Of a DNA stretch of 64,000 nucleotides, positions 1 to 11,554 are shown piece by piece. The translations under genes and the position numbers were made by a program. The DNA is from Desarmillaria ectypa (Eukaryota; Basidiomycota; Agaricomycetes; Agaricales; Physalacriaceae): contig JAUDYN010000011.1 in the NCBI GenBank assembly GCA_030407005.1, forward strand, positions 548,501-612,500. The letters are read 5' to 3'. Below the pieces are notes generated by a model that did no database searches, had not been told where the DNA came from, and saw only the letters and a list, made by a program, of their open reading frames with translations. Every line of letters starts with the position of its first letter. Position 1 is the first letter of the stretch.

Positions 1-99
1 GCTAATTACTTTAAAACATGGCGCCCCAACGCCGTTAGCATCACTCCTGGAATGCCGTGCGAATTTAAGCCTATAGGCAGCGACGAAACATTGTCTTCT

Positions 100-1370
100 C
101 CACTAAGAGAGTGGAACATTTCACCGGAAAGCCGATCTCACTGCTTCTCTCCGCAGGTACCGCGTTTTACAGCCAGAAAATCGGGTAAATATGTAGTGAA
201 TGTTTAAATACTATTACTACTTGAGGACCTTCCGAGTACTCATGATTCATCAGTGAAAGAAAATTTGTTTCCGTTGAAGCCTTGAAAGGATACCCGACTG
301 AAGTTGTCAAGCGTGGCATCTCGCGTGAGCTCAAAGTTCTCCAGCTACTTGCTAGCACACGGGCACTTACCGCATGGACTTCCCGACGTCTCAACCTAAT
401 CGCCCACTTCACCATGCCCAGAAAAGTGTCCACTGACGGCGAGCACTTATACATCGATACCGACCTAATGGGTGGAGATGTCAAATCCCTGATGAAAGGT
501 CTCCCCTCCGGAGAACACTATCTTCCTCTTCCATTAGCGAAACATGTTCTTCGCTATGTGTTGTAGGGCCTAGTGCAGATTCACAGCTTGGGTGTTGCGC
601 ATACTGATCTGAAGCTCGACAACATCATGTTTGACGTTGATCCCAGCTTGGAGATCCTATCTCTGTTGACACGCGACCCCCTTCGCGTTGACATTCCCGA
701 TCAAACATAGGAAGACACCATGCAAACCGCGGTTTCGCAGCTCTCTGGATGACCTCTTTACACGGAATTTATTTATTGCTGGCTTTGGGAGCAGTGTGTA
801 CGCCTTCTCTTCATGTTAGACCTTTCATTAATGTTTTGCTGGTAGCCCAAATTGTGGATCCGGGCGACAGGACGACAGACTACATAACCCTATGTGCATT
901 GCGCGCTCCAGAGACAATCCTACTTGGTCCATGGATCCGGTGAGTCGATATTTGGACCTTCGGTTGTCTCGTACGCTCCTATTTATTCTGTTCTCTATGC
1001 CAGACAATTGATCTAGCTTTTTCCTAGGTATTTGAACACACGCCTGACCCGGATCGTGGCCTCGACGCTGCTGCAGTCCGACACTTGTGGCAGATGATAT
1101 GTTTCACAGATGAGGATTTTGAGCCTAAGCAGCTGAAACGGAGCCAGTGAGCGATTCAGTATTTTGAGCGAACGACTTGTGGGTTTTGCCATTTTTTCCA
1201 TAAGAGAATGTGCTGTACATCATTTACATCTAGGTTATCTCAAAGGCAATCCACCCAGATTACAGAACCCATTCGAGCAGCCATTGAGGAACTACAAGGT
1301 CATCGAGGAGGAAGATATGCTGGTTGACAGAGGCTTTCATGCGAAGATGGTTGCGTTTGGGCTTGGATGA
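100..1370 (+). pseudogene. Decayed SRPK-like serine/threonine protein kinase
   Basis: The translated pieces follow the order of fungal SRPK-type kinases: a YRV strand near 155-170, an intron, the beta-3 region, an MGGDV hinge-like segment (about 470), the catalytic loop HTDLKLDNIMFD (about 598-640), RAPETILLGPW near the activation segment (about 905-940), and a C-lobe tail with PDPDRG, QMICFTDEDF and KVIEEEDM (about 1035-1330). It is broken. An in-frame TAG at 564-566 sits where relatives have a sense codon just before the catalytic loop, the beta-3 motif reads VSVEALKG where VAVK with its ATP-binding lysine is expected, and the frame shifts repeatedly after about 660. The start codon is not obvious. 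SRPK kinases phosphorylate SR-type splicing factors; this copy cannot encode an active one. I am confident of the family and of the loss of function, less so of the ends. Confidence 0.75.
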
Positions 1371-1790
1371 TGGTCTTCGGCGGAGCAACTACTCGATGAT
1401 CCGTTCTGGGTAGAGAAGAGTGTTTGAACGGAACATTTACTATCATGTTCGTGGTTGAAGGCGAAGGCGAGTCTAAGTGTTGCAATGTCCGAAAATTTCA
1501 AATATCCTCTGCTCTCCAAACAAATCTCGAGTATCCCTTCCGTCTGAATTCTCTGCACCTGATTAGAGTGCCTGTGGCGTAGTACATTGCACATCTATGT
1601 CTGAAATGTCATCAAACTGCGCGAGTAAAGAAAACCTTAAGATCGATGATCCCCTTTCTATATACCTGTGTCCAGAATATTCACATTCGATGGGTTTAAA
1701 GGAGGGAGTCACGAAATTCAACCTGGAGGATGTATGGGACAAGGATAGAGTGAGTAAACGTTGACAAGTTTCACTGCGGGGTTTGCTAGA
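1371..1790. other. Intergenic, no gene seen
   Basis: Downstream flank of the dead kinase and 3' flank of NOP4. Only short chance reading frames are present; none resembles a known protein. Confidence 0.5.
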
Positions 1791-4674
1791 TCAATGCTTC
1801 CCCTTGCGCTCCTTTCGCTTCCTTCCAATCAATGAACCCAGCGATCTCCCCGGGCCCTTGTTCGCAGTTTCCTCAGTATGGAGCTTCTTGGCTGGCCGCT
1901 CTTGCTCGGATGGCGGCTCCTCCACATCAGCTTTCGTCTTCTCCTTCTTTTTATCCTTCTTCCCTTTCTTCTCTTTATCGGGATTCTACACGCGTACTCA
2001 GAAAAGTTATAATACAACACGAAAGAAGGCACTTACATTAGCCCGTTCCTGTTGTTGGGTAGTCCTCCTCTGAACAACTTGCACATTCTCAATCGAGAAT
2101 TCTACGATGAGCATTCCCTTGACTGCGGGACCAGCCTTCTCCTGCTCATCCTGCAGCCGCTTTAATCTCGCGTCATCTTTGTCTTTACCCTTTGCTTTCT
2201 CGGCCTTGACGAGATCCTTCAGCTCATCCTTGTACCACTCTTGCAAAAGCTTCCCAACATTAGGATTGTTGTTTGCCCAGCGCAAGACCCGTAAGGAATC
2301 GGCGTGCGTATGCATCTCCACGAAGCCGTACCCCTTGCTCCTGCCCTTCCCAGTCACTGGATCTACCCGTTCCTGCTGACGGATGATCTTGGCTTGCTTG
2401 ACACGACTATCAGGTTTCTTCTTGTTTTTCTTACTGCTGACTTCGTCATCGTCTAGCTGGCCCTTGTGATCCACCTCAACAGCAAGTTCATCAGCCGTGA
2501 GCCCATTCCTCTCACCCTTTTTAACGTCGCTCTCAAATTCTCGTGCAGCGTAAAGGGAAAGGCGTTTCAAGACCCGCTCGGAGACAAAGATGGGTATCTG
2601 TCGTATGCTGAGTCGCGTCTTTGATACGTACAGTGAGGGGTTGGAGTTGAGAAGGGCCTTGCGAGCGCCAAAGGAAGCGGTGCGTCGTTCTAGCTCCGCC
2701 TGAGCCATTGCCTGGGCAGCAGGTGAGTTCGGTAAAATGACTAAATAGATTTCAGTATTTGATATATATCTCAGGGAAAGCAACACATACCGCCCTCACG
2801 CAAAAGATACATATTGCGTTTGTCCGCTTTTTCGCGTCTTCGCTCGCCCTCTTCTTTGAGTTTACCAGCTTCGTCGCGAGTTACGGCTCGCACGACGTCC
2901 AAGGTACGGCCGTGAAGGACGAGGCTTTGTGCCAACGAAGAGGACGGATCGGGAGTGAGAATGGATGGCATGCTAAACGGATTCTTCTTCGGCGCCGACT
3001 CAGCTCCTGTTGTCTCCACCTTCAGAAGGTCGCTCTGTTCTACCACCTTGTCTGCATCCTCCTTGTTCCAGAAACATGCAAATCCGGTACCGCGAGACCG
3101 CCCTGTTGAGGCATCCAAAGTAATCCGAGCGTACCGTAGAGGTCCAAATGCGCGGAATCTAACAGATAAGAATAAATAAGCAGTTAAGCAGTTGCAACAA
3201 ATAACCCACAATGTTCGTAGTTCGTCCTCAGTCGCAGTAAAGGGTACGTTCCGAATGAAAAGCGTTGTCCCAGTTTCCGGAGGTGGGAGTTGAGGCTTCA
3301 CGGGTTCCTCGTAGTGTTCGTCTTCTTCATTAGAAGAGTCATCGGCATCCTCATCGGCACCGTCATGGACACCCAGCTGTTCCTCCTCCTCGCTCTCCTC
3401 ATCTTCCATCTCAACGTCATCGTCTTCCTCCATCCGTGTCTTCTCCTCCTCCCACTTGTCCTTACTCAGAGCCCAATCCACAGCAATTGTCCGCTCCGAA
3501 GACTCTTCCGCTTCTTGTGCTTCATCGTTATCATGGTCGCCGTTCACAGCTTCACCCTGTTGCATCTTCTTCTCCAGTCTCCGCTGCTTTTTCTTCTTCT
3601 GCTTATCCGACACCATTCCTTCCGCCATCCCAGCGCGTATTACTTTCCCATTACACGACTCCATGGCTTTTTCGGCATCCTTCTTACTGAGCATCCAAAC
3701 AAATGCGAAACCACGGGATCGGCCGCTGTCCTTGCCCTTTGGAATATGTATTGAATGTATCGGGCCATACGGAAGGAAGAGAGCCCGTAAATCTTGCTCG
3801 GTGATATTAAAAGGGGTGTTTCGAATGATAAGTCTACTAGAGTGATTCGGCGCCGCGGCCTTTGTATCTGCCTTGGATGCCTTTGCCAGACTGTCCAGAC
3901 GTTTTTTCAGCGTTACGGAGAGGAGAGAACCTTTGTAAACATGAGCGTGGAGTTTGTCGACAGCTTCGTGCGCTGCTGTGGGAGTCGAGAAAAGTACATG
4001 TGCTATACCCGAGATAAGTACATGGGATTAGCAACAACATAAAAGATAAACACACCTGCACCCTCATCTACCGGCCATTCTACGCTCTCTGCACCCTTGT
4101 ATTTTCGAAACTTTTTCCATAACAAAGCTTTCGAATCCACTGAAGCAGGCAGTCCAGTTACTACGATGGTGCGTATCGCCAGTGGATCCTGGGGCGCGCG
4201 TGGGCGAGGAGTGGGTATCTGCTTGGGTTTTGATTCCACTTTTTCCGCCTTCTCGCTCTTGTCTTTGGGCTGAAGAAAGTTGCTATAGGAACTGTACTTA
4301 AGTATACAAAATGATGACAAACTTTATTTTCCGCCCATTGGACTCGTAGATTTCTTCCGACGAGAGCAACACCATCCGCTGAAATCTTGTCGAATGCAGC
4401 CTGTGCGTCTTCTCTTATCGCAAAAGAGACATATCCCACACCCTTGGAGATACCCGTTCCAGGTTCCGTTACCACAAATGCTGAGCGAACTGGAGCGATA
4501 TCGGAGAAGAGAGTCTGCAAATCGACAGAGGTCGCGGTGTAGGGAAGATTGGAAACAAATAGTGTTGACCTGGTCCCGAATATCAGTACAATTCTGTCCT
4601 TGAGAGCTAATGAAACCTTACCCATGCCCAACAGGCTCCTCGTCGCGCTCCTTCCGTTTGCCGAGCGTCGACAT
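1791..4674 (-). CDS. NOP4: Nucleolar RNA-binding protein NOP4 (RBM28-type, multiple RRM)
   Basis: NOP4/RBM28 proteins bind pre-rRNA in the nucleolus and are needed for 60S ribosomal subunit maturation. The spliced protein (roughly 850 residues, about six short introns) starts MSTLGKRKERDEEP and contains four clear RRMs, opening with TLFVSNLPYTAT, RTIVVTGLPASVD, RLIIRNTPFNIT and TLFIRNVPFTAT, with RNP1-like GVGYVSF, GFAFVW and GTGFACFW. An acidic stretch rich in D/E lies before RRM4. After it come the NOP4 signature VILPNSPAAQ, SLYVSKTRLSIRQIP and a degenerate C-terminal RRM (GRSKGYGFVEMH). The tail is lysine-rich and basic, as expected of a nucleolar protein. The start is the first ATG of a short first exon; the intron after H-G restores frame into RRM1. 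The gene looks intact and is divergent from the TPR remnant. Confidence 0.93.
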
Positions 4675-4796
4675 TGGTCGGGTATTGGAAGAAAAAATAT
4701 GTTGTTTGGCTACCCGTCGTCGTTGTTTGGCAAAACGCGTTCCGGACCTTACAATTTGTAACGTAAAACACGGTCACGACACCTTACTTTATTACC

Positions 4797-5990
4797 ACTA
4801 CTTGGTTCAGCTCAAGTCGTCGGAAAGTCTACGAGAAGAGGGAAAGGAGTACTTCAGGCAGCAGAAATACGATCAGGCGAAAGCGAAATTCACCATCGCT
4901 CTCCAAGTTGACGGAGAAAATGCCATTCTGTATGCTAACCGTTCAGCGTGAACTATTGTTTACTTCGTTTTCTTCCATTTGTGCTGCAAGATTCTAATAC
5001 TACTAATTAACAGATATAAATATGGGATCTTGGACGGTCGAAAAGTGATCACATAGATGGTCCCAATGCTCATAGCTCATTGATATTCAGGCGACTGTGA
5101 TTGATCCAAAATATATCAAGGGATGGCATCGTCTAGCGACCGCTTGCGAAGTGATTTTGTTGATCTCTTCATAAGGAGCTAGTTTCATAATCTACACTAG
5201 GCCGTTGATGACCACGGTGATAGTATTGAAGCATGGGAGAAAGCCTTGGAACTTCTTTCTGACCTACCATCCCTGACTGTCGAGCAGCGACAGCAGAGGG
5301 CTCAATTCGAGCACGATATTGACACTGCAATATCGAGGGTCCTTGAACCCAGACATATGTGAGACCGTGTTGACCTGACCCCGAGTTGCTGTTAAGCTAA
5401 TGCACAATATATTTCCCTGGAGACAGCTATCGCCATTGTGAATGCACACAGCACTAGCATCCCTCCCCCTCATACTCATGCTCGTCTACCTGAAATAAAA
5501 AGGGCGTATCAGCAACACCCAAAGGCAGGAAAGGAGCCACCCATACATTTTCTAGTAATCCCCGAATCTGCCAAAAAACCTATCGCCAGGTGTCCGTAGA
5601 AAGAAATAAGTCACAAGCTAAAATCGTAGAGTTAATTGGTTGCCGTCTTACAGACAGCGTGGTGCTTCACTAAGAAGATCAAGTCGCATATGTGCATCTT
5701 CATTTTCTACTGCGTGAGGGGATTTATTTTCATGGTTGAAACTACAGAAAATCGGAAAGCCAAACGGTGTTGGCGTGGGCAGGTTGCACAAAAGCTTTTA
5801 AATCTACATGGATGATGTGGCACTGAGTAAACGCCAGCGCAACGAGAGGGCAACCATCCTTCTGCATGCGACTGCAAGCCAGCCACTACATGGCACCATT
5901 CTTTTGATGAATACAGTGTCGATGAGTCGTATTTAAGGAGTCCAGAGTGGAGAGATCTGCGAATGGATGGATTGGCTTGAGTGGTTCTTA
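4797..5990 (+). pseudogene. Decayed TPR-domain protein gene
   Basis: The first exon reads LREEGKEYFRQQKYDQAKAK and ends ENAILYANRSA, a textbook first TPR helix pair (about 4811-4950). After an intron the second repeat is damaged (stops near 5040-5060). Then YIKGWHRLATACE (about 5118-5158), a further plausible intron, and GDSIEAWEKALELL (about 5218-5262) follow the layout of Agaricomycete TPR proteins. Beyond about 5360 only scattered short frames remain (for example LPEIKRAYQQHPKAGKEPP near 5490-5540). No good start codon precedes the first TPR, although an acceptor-like site does just before CTCAAG, so a 5' exon may be lost. TPRs bind protein partners, often chaperones; the original function cannot be told. 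Confidence 0.6.
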
Positions 5991-6147
5991 GGAATTCACA
6001 TATTTTTAGAGGGAAAGAAATAATATTTGTACTCGATGAAGGTTATTTATTTAAGGAAATTTCGGGCCGATCCGGAACGTTGACCCTCCTCCGGCAACCA
6101 CCACCACCTCAGTTAACTAGCCCTAGCTAACTTGAACGCGGTACACT

Positions 6148-7024
6148 ATGTCCTTCTTTCAGGCTGCTAGACGGTTTTCAACGAGACCGACAGAAAACGC
6201 AGGTTCAATGCTGGGCACAATGCCACCACATCTTTGCTATATTTTCTTGCAGTCGCCCCAGCCAATATCGCGCTTCCCATCGCGGCTTATGGTCCCTATT
6301 CAGCGCGCTCTTCAGCTCAAAGTCATAAGATGGGGTGCATTGGTAAATTGGGCGTTTTATGGCGGCCCAGTGAGCGACAACTTCGATGAGGTATCGGCCA
6401 AGGCTTTTTTCGCCAACGGAAGGATGCTGGATATCTCGCGTCTGACCATGGCAAACTTGGACACGGTAGAGGAGCAAATGAGAGACTGTCTGTCTGGAAA
6501 TGTTCCAAGTCCGCTCGACAGCGCGATTCATCTATACGTCTGCACGCACGGGACGAGGGACTGTCGATGTGGGACCATAGGAAAAGACGTGGCAGAGGCT
6601 CTTCGACGCGAGATTTCTGCTCGCGCTGAAGCTTATCCGAAAGGACTGGTTCGACATTGCACGGTAGGAGAGGTCGGACACGTAGGAGGCCATCAGTGCG
6701 TTCCTTTTTTTTGTACTTTTTTTTTTTTTCATCACTGACAAGAAACAGATACGCGGCCAATCTTCTTGTGTATCCTCACGGAGAATGGTATGATTTCTAT
6801 GCGTTTTCGTTTCAATGTTATATGTAACCTGGATTATCAGGTTGGGCTCATTGACACCAGAGCATATACCCACCACTGTCGACAAAATCATCGAATTGGC
6901 CTCCAAGCCTTTCTCTATACACAGCCCTCCGCTCCTTCCTTCGAACTGGCGAGGCCGCATGGGACTTTCCAAGGAGGTGCAAAAAGAACTTGTTGACTAC
7001 AATGCTTTACTCAAACCCTCATAA
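6148..7024 (+). CDS. Sucrase/ferredoxin-like (thioredoxin-fold) protein
   Basis: Member of the sucrase/ferredoxin-like family (PF06999), to which yeast Aim32 also belongs: thioredoxin-fold proteins with conserved Cys and His residues proposed to hold an Fe-S cluster. My splice model has two 53-nt introns (6696-6748 and 6788-6840) and gives 256 residues. Key motifs are FPSRL near residue 50, ALVNWAF, CTHGTRDCRCG (the conserved Cys/His/Arg motif) and GHVGGHQYAANLLVYPHGEW, the second His-rich motif, which is split by the introns. The C-terminus is WRGRMGLS-like, as in fungal relatives. The basic N-terminus (FFQAARRFSTRPT) could target mitochondria, by inference only. Its last 28 bases overlap the 3' end of the convergent glycosidase gene. 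No damage seen. Confidence 0.88.
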
Positions 7025-9383
7025 CGAACGGCCCAGCCATCTTTCGGAAAACCTGGCGCATTCCCTTCACTGCCATCCCATCCGCCTGCCATCATTGCAA
7101 CAGCATACAGGAGCCCGCCTGAGCCCGGAAAATATGGCGTGGGAACACGTACACCGCCTATCGGCATTCCAACATCGTCAAAATTGAAAAGAGGGTCTAA
7201 CAGCCACTCAACGGCCTGCTCGGCATCACCATTACGTGCTGACGACATTGCAAGCATCGGGAAATCCCACCTGTAAACCCTTCAGCCACCAAGTAAAAAT
7301 GAACGTGGACCGAGCGCACCCCCAGCAGTTCGTTACATTCCAATTCTCTCGCACCTTATCAGCTGTCGCTTTCGCAATTGTTAGGTCCAACCCCTCTGTC
7401 TCTGGAAGCCATCCATATAGTCCCACTAACGCGGGGTGATCTTTCGTATACGCTGGGTCCGTCCAGAAGTCATTTTCAAGCGTTTCGTACACCTTGTACG
7501 TGCCGTTGTTGACAGGAAGTGCTGCTAGATCATCCTTAACTACTGTCCAATTCTTCGGGACCTCTGCACCGAGATTCTCCATCCATTCTTTTGCGTAGCC
7601 CAATCCCAAACGCCAATAGGCCAATTCGAATGCGGGATTCACAGTCACATTGGGACTGGTATCTTCGCTGACGACATACATGGGAGGTCCAAGGTCATAG
7701 ACACCTGTCGACGCGTTGTACCATGCAAACGCGGTCATCCAGCTGGCCGTTTCCCGAACTACATCCTCCCACTTATACAGAGTCCCCATCGTTGGTGATG
7801 CCCGATACTCATACTGAGCAAATATGAGCGGGTGTGGCTGCTGCCAAATCAGCAGATTGTTTATCTGTCCTGGGGAGGAGCGGCCTGAAGGGTCAGTCAT
7901 CTTTGGCCATCGTGCACCGGAGGGCCAGTGTTGCTGCTCCTGCGACCTGGCTATCGAGGATGGCAGGAACTTTGCATAGGTACCGGTAGATCGGTTGAGT
8001 AGCTCCCAGTTGTTCCAGAGCGCCCAATGTGCCGCATGCCAAAAGTACATCTCCATGTGGAACTTGCTATAATTGTCCGGGTAGTGAATTCAAAGTGATG
8101 TATATGCGACATATCTCGAAGATGCTTACCCGTACTGCAAAAAGGTTTGTGAGTCCTTTGTCGTAGGATAGCGCAAAGTCACTCACCCAGCCATTATTCA
8201 CTAGTCCGGACTGACAATGTGCATGAGCGTCGACTGTCCTATACGCAATCCGAAATCCACTCACCTCCTGCGGCGGCGTGTCTCCCGCCTCATTGACCCG
8301 CATCAAATATCGCGACAAAAGAATCCTTCTTTGCAGCTCGTCTGCTCTCGGATCTGAAGATTCTGTAAACACGTCGATAAAACCGCTTCGTGACCAAAAG
8401 GTGTTCCAAGTCGTTCGCGATGAAATTTCCGTGGCCTTGTAACTCGTCTCGTTACCTGGATTTGTGATGCCATAGGTGACCGCCATTCGGAAGGTCGAAG
8501 CAGAATCTCCAGGCATGATGGTGTAACGATGAGCATCGGGAGAATCACGGGATATGGTGAAGGCATCGCCGTCAAAGGAAGTGACAAACGAGGCATCGCC
8601 GAGCGTGTGGGTAATCTCTGCGTTGTGGCCATCGACATCAGTCCTGATCGAGGTTGTGTGGTTGGCAGTAACGTTCCAGTTTCCGACGAAGGGTGCGCTG
8701 AATTTTGCCGAACCATCGTTCCACGGGTAATCCACGAACACGCCTAACTGGCCATTACTCAACAGTACGGACTCGATGCTGATCCCAATCGTGTCTCGGT
8801 CTTGTGCACATGTCGTTGTCACAGTAATCGGTTCCCCTCCAAAAGAGAATCCGCTTGTAATCGTTCCTGTCCAGAGGTCGAGTTCCTGGTGAATATCTGT
8901 CAAGTTACTCTCCCTCACGTTGAGTACCTCTCCCTCGGCCGAACGGAATATTAGCCCCACCCGTCCCAAATTAACACGGTTTGGATTCGAGATGAGCCAT
9001 TGCTCAATCAGCTTGTCATCGCCACCAAAATCATACTCGACAAGTCGTCCGTGATTATACCAGCTTACACCATGATAGTCGTTCAAATCGTCCATCGTCT
9101 CCCCTTGAGGCAGAGTGTCGTTTTTCCACCCCCATGAAGAAAGGATGGCGAAAGGCTGGAACGTTTGGAGACCTGTGACGTCTGCCCCGAAAGCGAAGTT
9201 CCCATTGCCTACTTGCATTGGCGTAGTGAGGCTGGATGCATTGCGGGTGGGATTGTACCGTGATACTAGTGCATGTCGGTCGATTGATGCCAGCACCTGG
9301 TGCGACAGGAGGAGTAAGAAGAAGAACATTAAGGCTCTAACTACTTCGAAGATTGGGTATTTATGTTGCGCAACCTCTGTCAA
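6997..9383 (-). CDS. Secreted six-hairpin glycosidase-like protein
   Basis: Large secreted protein, 722 residues in my model with four introns (8211-8264, 8135-8186, 8067-8129, 7271-7319). The N-terminus has a strong hydrophobic signal peptide (MFFFLLLLSHQVLA). A second in-frame Met at 9329 would give a more typical signal than the first Met at 9383. Next come VSRYNPTRNAS and VGNGNFAFGADVTGLQTF, then in the C-terminal half NGWYGKFHMEMYFWHAAHW and NCWGWDFPMLAMSSARNG, the pattern of fungal and bacterial six-hairpin glycosidase-like proteins whose C-terminal half is an (alpha/alpha)6 barrel. Many N-x-S/T sites agree with secretion. The likely role is extracellular glycan hydrolysis; substrate and exact GH family are not deducible here. 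A 5-nt micro-exon (8130-8134) is needed for the conserved W-Y-G-K-F. Confidence 0.82.
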
Positions 9384-9541
9384 ACCCGGCCCGCCATACG
9401 CGACCTTGTGACAAGAGTCCGTCCGCTTGATGGTCGTGAATGTGTTCTTATGCTACCAAAGCGATAGAAGGATATTACGCTGCACGAGGTCTGTTCAGTA
9501 CCTTTTAACTATTTTCACGCTCGTTGCAAGAGAGGCAAGGA

Positions 9542-9549
9542 TGACGTCA
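9542..9549. promoter_or_regulatory. CRE/ATF-like palindrome TGACGTCA (distal)
   Basis: A perfect 8-bp CRE palindrome lies about 330 bp upstream of the questin-oxidase-like ATG (9873) and 160 bp upstream of the glycosidase ATG (9383), in their shared divergent promoter. Such sites bind bZIP (ATF/CREB-type) factors in fungi; occupancy here is inferred. Confidence 0.45.
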
Positions 9550-9794
9550 TCAGCAAACTGTTTTTTATTTTGTCCCACCTGATACAATTTTGCGAACCCA
9601 CTGAGAAGCAGCTGTTTGTCCTCATGATTCTTTGGAAGCGCTCTAAACTCGTAAGCCTAACCAATGGCAGTGGTCTCTTACAAACCCAGCGAATAGGTGC
9701 CGTACCCTACTGCGTTATTACAGGCAAGGCCCAGGCTGCAAGAACATCTCAGTAGTAGCGGGTCTATCCCACGCAAAGGTCAGGTTAGCAAGTC

Positions 9795-9802
9795 TGACGT
9801 CA
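9795..9802. promoter_or_regulatory. CRE/ATF-like palindrome TGACGTCA (proximal)
   Basis: A second perfect TGACGTCA lies 253 bp from the first, 21 bp upstream of the TATA box and 71 bp upstream of the ATG at 9873. Two perfect copies in one promoter make a bZIP-regulated promoter plausible. Confidence 0.5.
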
Positions 9803-9822
9803 CTTATGATGATCCTCTCCCG

Positions 9823-9830
9823 TATATAAT
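9823..9830 (+). promoter_or_regulatory. TATA box of questin-oxidase-like copy 1
   Basis: TATATAAT lies 43 bp upstream of the ATG at 9873. The same octamer precedes copy 3 (51329-51336), and copy 2 has TATAAGTA on its own strand about 40 bp upstream of its ATG. Confidence 0.55.
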
Positions 9831-9872
9831 ACACAGCAGCGGTCTAAAACATCCTCTTTCTCAGATATCACT

Positions 9873-11554
9873 ATGGCCACCGCTACGCTGGAGCTTTTCC
9901 CTGCACCGTCGCCTTCCCCCTCCAAGCATACCCCAAGCATCCTTCCTGGAGCTGATGCAGATTCCACTGTTGCGTTACAGAATGTTCTTCGAGAGAATCA
10001 TGAGAGGTGGCATATCTTCTTCAACGATAAAAGATTTCACAAGTGAGTCAAGCAGACGGTCGCTGTCCGGCCGAAACTTACCTCGAAGAGTAGTCATACC
10101 CCTCACCATGCGTTGGCTATCTGGGCTCTTGGCGCCAACAAAGAAACCATTGATGCTGCGTACCGCGAGGATGCCACCATCCAGAAACCCGCCATCCCAT
10201 CTCCGAGCCTCATAACCTCAGCAAACTTCACCAGTCACCTCGGAGATGACAAGTGTGTTTACTTCTCAGCTATTTTCCTGGGTCTTATTGGTACTTCAGA
10301 TATTTTGACGCGTACATGGATTTCTTCAAGGAGCAGATCCAGGAGAAAGGCACTGCCTCGGTATTAGAGGAATTCATCTTCTCTGAATCTGCAAACGTTG
10401 ATGCGACAGCGGGCAAGAGCAAACAGCCTGCATTGCTCAACCGATTGATGAATGGCCTGGTGCATCCCATGATTCATACAGGGTATGGGCTTGAATTCGG
10501 CCTCCCTGGAATGGTTGTCGAAGGTTGTACATTTCGTCACAACGTCTATTCTACCTATTCATAATACGGTAAATTAGGTCTCGCTGAGGCTGCAGTACAC
10601 CGCGACAAGCTTCAACCTCTCTTCCCTTCTTCGTTTTTCACGTCTTCACCAGCGATAGATACACTCACAGAAAGGGCTTCTTCTGAACTAGCTCTCGACG
10701 AGGTTCCGCATTCACATAGCGAGAAGAAAGGAATTCATGCTTTTGATGTTCTAGCGCGGATCCTCGCAGATGACACGATTGAAGTCCCCCATAGCGACGA
10801 AGATGCTTTTATGAAAACGCTGGAAGCAAACGGAGAGGCTCTGTTCCGATACGCAAGCCAGTGGACATTGGATTTGTCGGATCCCAAGGAAGTATATCGC
10901 AAAGTCGAGGAATTGCAGTGGATGAATACTATCATATATGCAATCGGCGGTTCTCAGCCTGGGAAAAAGTTTAACAGTGATTTCTTCCAGTATGTGACTT
11001 GCCCTGCAGCACGGGAAATAGCTTACCGTTATCCCCCTTTTTTTTTTAGCATGCATCTTGTCACGTCATCGTTATTCCTACCGTCTTTCGTAGCGTACCT
11101 CACTCCGCCCTCCCAAGCTCTGCTTCTGCGCCACTACATGGCTGTATCCGTTGCTTGGTGGGTCTCTCGAGGTCGTCCGGGTTTTGACATACCCAAGTTC
11201 TTCGGGGCGGATACACCGCTGGCACCTCCCACCTCTCCGCCTACGAAAATCCCAAGCTGGAAACTGACGTCGGCGCATAATCCTTGGTTTAAGATTATCC
11301 AACACGCTGTCGTCCACCTGGACGATCACCTGTGCAAAATCCAAAGGGCGTTCGCACATTATGCAACACTTTACGGGATGCGTCCTAGTGGTGAGCCCGA
11401 ATTTTTGCGGACGGAGCTTCCGGGTGCAGAGAAACTCGATGGGACGCTCTTTCTTCGAGCCGCACATTTGACGGCGAAACATTTTGAGCCGCGTGAAGGG
11501 GAAAAGCAGGGTGGTCAAGATTCATTTTTATGGGATCGAAGTGGATTCTATTAG
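9873..11554 (+). CDS. Questin-oxidase-like protein, copy 1 (AflY/DUF4243 family)
   Basis: Member of the questin oxidase-like family (PF14027), which includes fungal enzymes such as AflY and questin oxidase that act on polyketide anthraquinone intermediates by Baeyer-Villiger-type oxygenation. The model of 489 residues has introns 10043-10093, 10253-10299, 10524-10577 and 10990-11049, all GT-AG. Landmarks: ENHERWHIFFND, HHALAIWALGA, YFDAYMDFF, PMIHTGYGLEFGLPGMVVEG, HAFDVLARIL, EELQWMNTIIYAI, MHLVTSSLFLPSF and DGTLFLRAAHLTAKHFE. The His-rich segments are the shared core of all three copies in this window. The gene is intact with a TATA box and CRE palindromes. The substrate is unknown, and no polyketide synthase is nearby, so a role in a biosynthetic cluster is not supported. 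Confidence 0.88.
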
